Source of the DNA: an uncultured Mycolicibacterium sp.
Lineage (GTDB): Bacteria > Actinomycetota > Actinomycetes > Mycobacteriales > Mycobacteriaceae
Direction of reading: 5' to 3'
Length of the DNA: 20,136 bases
Assembly (NCBI RefSeq): GCF_937941905.1
Contig: NZ_CALDGS010000029.1
Location: 1-20,136 of the forward strand
Part shown: one piece after another, positions 14,377 to 20,136 of the stretch
Layout: each line of letters opens with the position of its first letter
How positions within the stretch are numbered: position 1 is the stretch's first letter
Notes under the pieces: model-generated
Database searches by the model: none
What the model saw: the letters and a program-made list of their open reading frames with translations, nothing else
What the model was told of the DNA's origin: nothing
Translations under genes and position numbers: made by a program

Positions 14377-15452
14377 GACAGATCCTCATCGCCGTCGGCA
14401 TCGCGCTGGCGGTCTCGATCCTGCTCACCCCGGTGCTGATCCGGCTGTTCACCCGGCAGGGCTTCGGCCACGAGATCCGCGAGGACGGCCCGCCCACGCA
14501 CGCCAAGAAGCGCGGCACCCCGTCGATGGGCGGGGTGGCCATCCTGGCCGGGATCTGGGCCAGCTACCTGGGCACCCACCTGGTCGGGGTGGTCATCGAC
14601 GGCAAGGGGCCGTCGGCCTCCGGGCTGCTGGTGCTGATGCTGGCCACCACCCTGGGCGTGGTCGGCTTCACCGACGACCTGATCAAGATCCGGCGGTCCC
14701 GCAACCTCGGGCTGAACAAGACCGCCAAGACCATCGGCATCCTGGTCGCCGCGGTGCTGTTCGGGGTGCTGGTGCTGCAGTTCCCCAACAGCGACGGGGT
14801 CACCCCGGCCGCCCGGGAACTGAGTTACGTGCGCGAGATCGCCACGCTCACCCTGCCGCCGGTGCTGTTCGTGCTGTTCTGCATCGTGCTGATCAGCGCC
14901 TGGTCCAACGCGGTGAACTTCACCGACGGCCTCGACGGGCTGGCCGCCGGCGCGATGGCGATGGTGTGCGCGGCCTACGTGCTGATCACCTTCTGGCAGT
15001 TCCGCAACCAGTGCGCGGTCAGCCCCGACGTCGGCTGCTACAACGTGCGCGACCCGCTGGACCTCGCGATCGTCGCCGCGGCCACCGCCGGGGCCTGCAT
15101 CGGCTTCCTGTGGTGGAACGCCGCCCCGGCCAAGATCTTCATGGGTGACACCGGCTCGCTGGCGCTCGGCGGGGTGATCGCCGGCCTGTCGGTGACCAGC
15201 CGCACCGAGATCCTCGCGGTGGTGCTCGGCGCGCTGTTCGTCGCGGAGGTCACCTCGGTGGTGATCCAGATCATCGCGTTCCGCAGCACCGGCCGGCGGG
15301 TGTTCCGGATGGCCCCGTTCCACCACCACTTCGAGCTGGTGGGCTGGGCCGAGACGACCGTGATCATCCGGTTCTGGCTGCTCACCGCGATCGCCTGCGG
15401 GCTCGGGGTGGCGCTGTTCTACGGCGAGTGGCTGGCCAGCGTTGGTGGATGA
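14373..15452 (+). CDS. mraY: Phospho-MurNAc-pentapeptide transferase MraY (MurX)
   Basis: An integral membrane enzyme that moves phospho-MurNAc-pentapeptide onto decaprenyl phosphate to form lipid I. Length is 359 aa, equal to M. tuberculosis MurX. Around ten hydrophobic helices are visible. Family catalytic motifs on cytoplasmic loops are intact: FTDDLIK with Asp101-Asp102, NAVNFTDGLDGLA with Asn182 and Asp185, MGDTGSLALGG with Asp259, and the HHH triad at 317-319 followed by FE. ATG at 14373 overlaps the murF stop by 4 bp. Its 3' end overlaps the start of murD by 8 bp or more. Confidence 0.97.
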   Translation: MRQILIAVGIALAVSILLTPVLIRLFTRQGFGHEIREDGPPTHAKKRGTPSMGGVAILAGIWASYLGTHLVGVVIDGKGPSASGLLVLMLATTLGVVGFTDDLIKIRRSRNLGLNKTAKTIGILVAAVLFGVLVLQFPNSDGVTPAARELSYVREIATLTLPPVLFVLFCIVLISAWSNAVNFTDGLDGLAAGAMAMVCAAYVLITFWQFRNQCAVSPDVGCYNVRDPLDLAIVAAATAGACIGFLWWNAAPAKIFMGDTGSLALGGVIAGLSVTSRTEILAVVLGALFVAEVTSVVIQIIAFRSTGRRVFRMAPFHHHFELVGWAETTVIIRFWLLTAIACGLGVALFYGEWLASVGG

Positions 15453-16887
15453 CGTCACCGGGCTGACCGGCGCGGCGGTGCTGGTGGCCGGGGCCGGAGT
15501 CACCGGCCGGGCCGCCGTGGCCACGCTGGCCGGCCTGGACGCGCGGGTCACCGTCGCCGACGACAACCCGGCCGCGCTGGTGCCGTTCGCCGACGACGGG
15601 ATCGCGACCACCACGATGACCGACGCCGCCGACCGGATCCGCGCCTTCGACCTGGTGGTGACCAGCCCGGGCCTGGCGCCCGCGGCGCCGGTGCCGCGGG
15701 CCGCCGCCGCGGCCGGCGTGCCGGTGTGGGGCGATGTGGAGCTGGCCTGGCGGCTGGACGCCGCGGGCCGGTTCGGCCCGCCGCGGCGCTGGCTGGCGGT
15801 GACCGGCACCAACGGCAAGACCACCACCACCTCGATGCTGCACGCCATGCTCACCGCGGCCGGGCTGCGCAGCGTGCTGTGCGGCAACATCGGCAACCCG
15901 GTGCTGGAGGTGCTGGCCGAGCCGGCCGACTACTTCGCCGTGGAGCTGTCGAGCTTCCAGCTGCACTGGGCGCCGTCGCTGCGCCCGCACGGCGGGGCGG
16001 TGCTCAACGTCGCCGAGGACCACCTGGACTGGCACGGCTCGCTGCAGGCCTACGCCGCCGACAAGGCCCGGGTGCTCGACGGCGAGGTCGCCGTCGCCGG
16101 GCTGGACGACCCGATCGCGGCCTCGCTGCTGGCCGGTGCCGCCGCCGGGGTGCGGGTCGGGTTCCGGCTCGGCGAGCCGGGCCCCGGCGAGCTCGGCGTG
16201 CACGACGGCATGCTCACCGACCGCGCGTTCGCCGACGGGCTGGCGCTGGCGCCGACCGCGGTCATCGGGGTGGCCGGGCCGGTCGGGGTGCTCGACGCGC
16301 TGGCCGCCGCCGCGCTGGCCCGCTCGGTGGGGGTGTCCGCCGATGCGATCACCACCGCGCTGGCCCGGTTCCGGGTGGGCCGGCACCGCGCCGAGCGGGT
16401 CGCCGTCGCCGACGGTGTCACCTACGTCGACGACTCCAAGGCCACCAACCCGCACGCCGCGGCCGCCTCCATCGCCGGCCACGACCGGGTGATCTGGATC
16501 GCCGGCGGCCTGCTCAAGGGTGCCTCGGTCGACGAGCTGGTGCGCGCTGTGGCCGACCGGCTGGGCGGGGTGGTGCTCATCGGCCGGGATCGCCGAATCA
16601 TTGCCAAGGCGTTATCACGACACGCCCCGGAAGTTCCCGTCGTCGAGGTGACGGCGGGGGACGATGCTGGGGTGCGAGCGACAAATGAGTCAGATGTGAC
16701 ATCTGTGACTCGTGTGATCGACGGGCGGGGGGACGTGATGGCGGCCGCGGTGGCCGCCGCGCGCGAGCTGGCACGCCCGGGTGACACCGTGCTGCTGGCT
16801 CCCGCGGGGGCGTCCTTCGACCAGTTCGCCGGTTACGCGGCCCGTGGCGAGGCGTTCGCGGCCGCGGTGCGCGCCGCCCTCGGATAA
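15445..16887 (+). CDS. murD: UDP-MurNAc-L-alanine:D-glutamate ligase MurD
   Basis: A cytoplasmic ATP-dependent ligase adding D-Glu as the second stem residue (480 aa). The N-terminal Rossmann-like domain (VLVAGAGVTGRAAV) is followed by the P-loop VTGTNGKTTTTSM (Lys125), the conserved VELSSFQLHWAPSL and AEDHLDWHGS, then YVDDSKATNPHAA and the C-terminal LLAPAGASFDQFAGY. GTG 15445 is given as start; TTG 15442 in the same frame is equally compatible, and both overlap the mraY stop. A patch from about 16591 to 16740 uses many rare codons (TTA at 16612, TCA, CGA, ACA, AAT, TCT) and falls in a region that looks poorly conserved against M. tuberculosis MurD. FtsW follows after 8 bp. Confidence 0.96.
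   Translation: MDDVTGLTGAAVLVAGAGVTGRAAVATLAGLDARVTVADDNPAALVPFADDGIATTTMTDAADRIRAFDLVVTSPGLAPAAPVPRAAAAAGVPVWGDVELAWRLDAAGRFGPPRRWLAVTGTNGKTTTTSMLHAMLTAAGLRSVLCGNIGNPVLEVLAEPADYFAVELSSFQLHWAPSLRPHGGAVLNVAEDHLDWHGSLQAYAADKARVLDGEVAVAGLDDPIAASLLAGAAAGVRVGFRLGEPGPGELGVHDGMLTDRAFADGLALAPTAVIGVAGPVGVLDALAAAALARSVGVSADAITTALARFRVGRHRAERVAVADGVTYVDDSKATNPHAAAASIAGHDRVIWIAGGLLKGASVDELVRAVADRLGGVVLIGRDRRIIAKALSRHAPEVPVVEVTAGDDAGVRATNESDVTSVTRVIDGRGDVMAAAVAAARELARPGDTVLLAPAGASFDQFAGYAARGEAFAAAVRAALG
16691..16705. repeat. Perfect 7-1-7 palindrome inside the murD rare-codon patch
   Basis: CAGATGT-G-ACATCTG is a perfect inverted repeat with a one-base centre, in a locally AT-richer segment about 190 bp before ftsW. 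It could be an operator or a chance result; no protein is known to bind it. Confidence 0.6.
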
Positions 16888-16895
16888 CGGTCGCG

Positions 16896-18476
16896 ATGAG
16901 CGCCATCCTGGCCCGGCTGCGCCGCCGGCGTGCCGACGCGTCCGCCCCCGCGGCGGCCGACGGTGCCGCCGCCGACCCGGCCGACCCGCCCACCGAACCG
17001 ATCCCCGCCGGCGGTGCGGCCCCGCGCACCGCGGTGGCCGCCCGGCTGCGCGACACCAGGTTCGCCACCTGGCTGGGCCGGCCGCTGACCTCGTTCCACC
17101 TGATCATCGCCGTCACCGCACTGCTCACCACGCTCGGGTTGATCATGGTGCTGTCGGCGTCCGGGGTGTACTCGTCGAACCTGGAGGGCTCGCCCTGGGT
17201 GGTGTTCGGCCGCCAGGTGATGTGGACCATGGTCGGCCTGGTCGGCTTCTACATCGCGCTGCGCACCCCGGTCAGCCTGATGCGCCGGCTGGCCTTCCCC
17301 GGCTACGCGCTGACCATCGTGCTGCTCGTGCTGGTGCTCATCCCCGGCATCGGCAAGGTGGCCAACGGCTCGCGCGGCTGGTTCGTCATCGGCGGGCTGT
17401 CCATGCAGCCCTCGGAGCTGGCCAAGATCGCCTTCGCCATCTGGGGCGCGCACCTGCTGGCCGCCCGCCGCATGGAGCGCGCCACCCTGCGCGAGATGCT
17501 GGTGCCGCTGGTGCCGGCCTGCGTGGTGGCGCTGGCGCTCATCGTCGCCCAGCCCGACCTGGGGCAGACCGTCTCGATGGGCATCATCCTGCTCGGCCTG
17601 CTCTGGTACGCCGGCCTGCCGCTGCGGGTGTTTCTGTCCTCGCTGGTCGCCATCTTCGCCTCGGCCGTGGTGCTGGCGCTGGCCGAGGGCTACCGGTCGG
17701 CCCGGGTGCAGTCCTGGCTGGACCCCGACGCCGACGCCCAGGGCGCGGGCTACCAGGCCCGCCAGGCCCGCTTCGCGCTGGCCAACGGCGGCATGTTCGG
17801 CGACGGGCTGGGCCAGGGCGCGGCCAAGTGGAACTACCTGCCCAACGCCCACAACGACTTCATCTTCGCCATCGTCGGCGAGGAGCTCGGCTTCGTCGGC
17901 GCGGCCGGCCTGCTCGGGCTGTTCGGGCTGTTCGCCTACACCGGCATGCGCATCGCCCGCCGCTCGGTCGACCCGTTCCTGCGCCTGCTCACCGCCACCA
18001 CCACGCTGTGGATCATGGGGCAGGTCTTCATCAACGTCGGCTACGTGGTGGGCCTGCTGCCGGTCACCGGCCTGCAGCTGCCGCTCATCTCCGCCGGCGG
18101 CACGTCGACGGCCACCACGCTGTTCATGTTCGGCGTGATCGCCAACGCCGCCCGGCACGAACCCGAGGCGGTGGCCGCGCTGCGCGCCGGCCGCGACGAC
18201 CGGGTCGACCGCTGGCTGCGGCTGCCCCCGCCGCAGCCCTACCAGCCCACCCGGCTCGAGGCGGTGCGCGACCGGCTGCGGTCCCGGCCGGAACGGCCCG
18301 CCGCACCCCGGCGGCCGCGCCGCCCGGCCCGGGAACCGGCGGCCGGGCGGGCCCGGCGGGCAGGGCATCATGGAGACGGCCGGCGCACCCGCGCCGGCTC
18401 CGGCCGGCGCGAACCGGTCCGGCGGGCCCGCACACCGGACGGGCCCCGCACACTGGAAGGTCAACGTTACGGGTGA
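16896..18476 (+). CDS. ftsW: Septal peptidoglycan glycosyltransferase FtsW (SEDS family)
   Basis: A SEDS-family polymerase that assembles lipid II into glycan strands at the septum together with PbpB (526 aa; M. tuberculosis FtsW is 524 aa). After an Ala/Pro-rich cytoplasmic head of about 65 residues there are some ten transmembrane helices. SEDS motifs are visible: NGSRGWFVIGGLSMQPSEL in parts, AQPDLGQT, and NAHNDFIFAIVGEELGF with the conserved catalytic-position Asp321, then LPLISAGGTS near the end of the membrane domain. The C-terminal tail of about 110 residues is rich in Arg and Pro. In M. tuberculosis an Arg-containing FtsW tail binds the acidic FtsZ tail, so a similar contact is plausible. 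ATG 16896 lies 8 bp after murD with no clear ribosome site. The stop overlaps the murG start (TGATG). Confidence 0.95.
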   Translation: MSAILARLRRRRADASAPAAADGAAADPADPPTEPIPAGGAAPRTAVAARLRDTRFATWLGRPLTSFHLIIAVTALLTTLGLIMVLSASGVYSSNLEGSPWVVFGRQVMWTMVGLVGFYIALRTPVSLMRRLAFPGYALTIVLLVLVLIPGIGKVANGSRGWFVIGGLSMQPSELAKIAFAIWGAHLLAARRMERATLREMLVPLVPACVVALALIVAQPDLGQTVSMGIILLGLLWYAGLPLRVFLSSLVAIFASAVVLALAEGYRSARVQSWLDPDADAQGAGYQARQARFALANGGMFGDGLGQGAAKWNYLPNAHNDFIFAIVGEELGFVGAAGLLGLFGLFAYTGMRIARRSVDPFLRLLTATTTLWIMGQVFINVGYVVGLLPVTGLQLPLISAGGTSTATTLFMFGVIANAARHEPEAVAALRAGRDDRVDRWLRLPPPQPYQPTRLEAVRDRLRSRPERPAAPRRPRRPAREPAAGRARRAGHHGDGRRTRAGSGRREPVRRARTPDGPRTLEGQRYG

Positions 18477-19615
18477 TGGAGTCGGGAGGACGTGACCGCG
18501 CGCCGTCGGTCGTCCTGGCCGGCGGCGGCACCGCGGGACACATCGAGCCCGCGATGGCCGTCGCCGACGCGCTGCGGGCGGCCGACCCGGCGGTCCGCAT
18601 CACCGCGCTGGGCACCGAGCGCGGCCTGGAGACCAGGCTGGTGCCGCGGCGCGGCTACGACCTGCGGCTGATCACACCGGTGCCGGTGCCGCGCAGGCCC
18701 AGCGCCGATCTGCTCAAACTGCCGCTGCGGGTGCGTCGCGCGGTGCGCCAGGCCCGGGCGGTGCTCGACGCCGTCGACGCCGACGTGGTGGTCGGCTTCG
18801 GCGGCTACGTCGCCGCCCCGGCCTACCTGGCCGCCCGCGGCGGCCGCCCGGGTCGACGGGTGCCGGTGGTGGTGCACGAGGCCAACGCCAGCGCCGGCTG
18901 GGCCAACCGGCTCGGCGCCCGGCTCGCCGACCGGGTGCTGTCCGCGGTGCCCGACCCCGGCCTGGGGCCGGTGGAGGTGGTCGGGGTGCCGCTGCGGCCG
19001 GCCATCACCGCCCTGGACCGGGCGGCGCTGCGCGCGGCCGCCCGCGCCCACTTCGGCTTCGCCGACGACGTCCGGGTGCTGCTGGTGTTCGGCGGCTCCC
19101 AGGGCGCGCGCTCGATCAACCAGGCCGTTGCCGGCGCGGCGCGGCAGCTCGCCGCCGCCGGGATCGCGGTGCTGCACGCGCACGGCCCGAAGAACACCCT
19201 GGACCTGCCCGACCCGGCGCCCGGCGACCCGCCCTATGTCGCGGTGCCGTACCTGGACCGGATGGACCTCGCCTACGCCGCCGCCGACCTGGCCGTCTGC
19301 CGGTCCGGGGCGATGACGGTCGCCGAGGTCACCGCCGTCGGGCTGCCGGCCGTCTACGTGCCGCTGCCGATCGGCAACGGCGAGCAGCGGCTCAACGCGC
19401 TGCCGGTGGTCGCCGCCGGCGGGGGACTGCTCGTCGACGACGCCGACCTGAACCCGCGGACCGTCGCCGACACCGTGATCGGCCTGTTGACCGACCCGGA
19501 CCGGCTGGCGGCGATGACCGCCGCGGCCGCGCTGGCCGGCCACCGCGACGCCGCCGACAAGGTCGCCGCCGTCGCCCTCGACCTGGCCCGGGCGCACCGG
19601 GAGGCCCGGCGGTGA
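18476..19615 (+). CDS. murG: UDP-GlcNAc:lipid I GlcNAc transferase MurG
   Basis: A GT28 family, membrane-associated enzyme that converts lipid I to lipid II on the cytoplasmic face (379 aa). Signatures: LAGGGTAGHIEPA at 14-26, VVGFGGYVAAPAYLAA, VVHEANASAGWANR, the second domain FGGSQGARSINQ, CRSGAMTVAEV and PLPIGNGEQRLNA (UDP-GlcNAc pocket). ATG 18476 shares one base with the ftsW stop; an in-frame GTG at 18473 just before it could also serve. GGAAGG at 18455-18460 is too far away to be a strong ribosome site, so coupling to ftsW is likely. The N-terminal lead (ESGGRDRAPS) is much shorter than that of M. tuberculosis MurG (410 aa). The stop overlaps the murC GTG. Confidence 0.96.
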   Translation: MESGGRDRAPSVVLAGGGTAGHIEPAMAVADALRAADPAVRITALGTERGLETRLVPRRGYDLRLITPVPVPRRPSADLLKLPLRVRRAVRQARAVLDAVDADVVVGFGGYVAAPAYLAARGGRPGRRVPVVVHEANASAGWANRLGARLADRVLSAVPDPGLGPVEVVGVPLRPAITALDRAALRAAARAHFGFADDVRVLLVFGGSQGARSINQAVAGAARQLAAAGIAVLHAHGPKNTLDLPDPAPGDPPYVAVPYLDRMDLAYAAADLAVCRSGAMTVAEVTAVGLPAVYVPLPIGNGEQRLNALPVVAAGGGLLVDDADLNPRTVADTVIGLLTDPDRLAAMTAAAALAGHRDAADKVAAVALDLARAHREARR

Positions 19616-20136
19616 GCCCGGCGGGCCGGGCGGCGCTGCCGCCGGAACTGCAGCGGGTGCACATGGTCGGCATCGGCGGCGCCGGCATGTCCGGGGTGGC
19701 GCGCATCCTGCTCGACCGCGGCGCGGCGGTGTCCGGCTCGGACGCCAAGGAGTCGCGCGCGGTGCGGGCGCTGCGGGCCCGCGGCGCGGTGATCCGCATC
19801 GGTCACGACGAGTCCGCCCTCGAACTGCTGCCCGGCGGCCCGACCGCGGTGGTCACCACCCACGCCGCCATCCCCAAGACCAACCCGGAGCTGGTGGCGG
19901 CCCGCCGCGCGGGCATCCCGGTGCTGCTGCGGCCGGTGGTGCTGGCGCGGCTGATGAGCGGCTACCGCACGCTGATGGTCACCGGCACGCACGGCAAGAC
20001 CACCACCACCTCGATGCTCATCGTGGGCCTGCAGCAGAGCGGGTTCGACCCGAGCTTCGCCGTCGGCGGCGAGCTGGGGGGGGCCGGCACCAACGCCCAC
20101 CACGGCAGCGGCGACTGCTTCGTCGCCGAGGCCGAC
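19612..20136 (+). CDS. murC: UDP-MurNAc:L-alanine ligase MurC (partial, 3' end beyond window)
   Basis: The first 175 codons of the ligase that adds L-Ala, the first stem-peptide residue, to UDP-MurNAc. The GTG at 19612 overlaps the murG stop (GTGA). Visible are the Rossmann motif VHMVGIGGAGMSGVA, VSGSDAKES, TTHAAIPKTNPE and the P-loop VTGTHGKTTTTSM with Lys129, then ELGGAGTNAHHGSGDCFVAEAD at the window edge in pieces. The frame stays open to the last base. A run of eight G (20076-20083) lies in the ELGG codons; the frame is intact across it. Confidence 0.95.
   Translation, partial: MSPAGRAALPPELQRVHMVGIGGAGMSGVARILLDRGAAVSGSDAKESRAVRALRARGAVIRIGHDESALELLPGGPTAVVTTHAAIPKTNPELVAARRAGIPVLLRPVVLARLMSGYRTLMVTGTHGKTTTTSMLIVGLQQSGFDPSFAVGGELGGAGTNAHHGSGDCFVAEAD

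Noticed and set aside
16695..16717. TGTGA direct repeats every 9 bp in murD (16695, 16704, 16713)
   Set aside because: The period equals three codons and reflects recurring GTG valine codons (DVTSVTRVI). Only the 15-bp palindrome seems worth keeping.
1..20136. Searched for tRNA/rRNA genes, CRISPR arrays, insertion sequences, phage genes and toxin-antitoxin pairs
   Set aside because: None were seen. Every substantial stretch is accounted for by conserved mycobacterial genes or the intergenic regions described.

Overview
The window reads as chromosomal DNA of a high-GC mycobacterium, probably of the Mycolicibacterium/non-tuberculous type. It holds the division and cell wall (dcw) cluster and the block just upstream, which in M. 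tuberculosis H37Rv is Rv2176-Rv2169c followed by Rv2166c-Rv2152c. Gene identities come from recognised family motifs and from remembered similarity to M. tuberculosis proteins. No search was run.

Left block (1-5704). The Ser/Thr kinase PknL (minus) and its DNA-binding substrate, the Rv2175c homologue (plus), diverge from a 34-bp gap. Next is a minus-strand gene series: a GNAT acetyltransferase, the lipoprotein LppM, the prenyl diphosphate synthase IdsA2 and the GT-C mannosyltransferase MptA (lipomannan/LAM backbone). The last two are tightly coupled and converge tail to tail on the Rv2175c homologue.

Middle (5705-6714). A 236-bp divergent intergenic region carries three helically phased 8-bp repeats. 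It is followed by a small DUF3040 membrane protein gene ending in a strong intrinsic terminator. The 381-bp gene-free stretch before mraZ is rich in GTGGGG boxes that resemble MraZ operators. They form a plus-strand array next to mraZ and a separate minus-strand array.

Right block (6715-20136). All genes are on the plus strand and most overlap or nearly touch: mraZ, rsmH, an FtsL-like protein, pbpB (FtsI), murE, murF, mraY (murX), murD, ftsW, murG and the 5' part of murC. Together they build the UDP-MurNAc-pentapeptide (MurC/D/E/F), attach it to lipid (MraY) and complete lipid II (MurG), then polymerise and crosslink it at the septum (FtsW, PbpB, FtsL-like). MraZ and RsmH head the cluster.

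No mobile elements, CRISPR arrays, tRNAs or rRNAs were seen. I found no wholly new gene system. The most interesting signals are regulatory: the opposed MraZ-like box arrays, apparently leaderless divergent promoters at pknL/Rv2175c, loss of the N-terminal tail that carries the known phospho-Thr of Rv2175c, a conserved peptide-like stretch upstream of the apparent rsmH start, and two rare-codon islands late in murF and murD.
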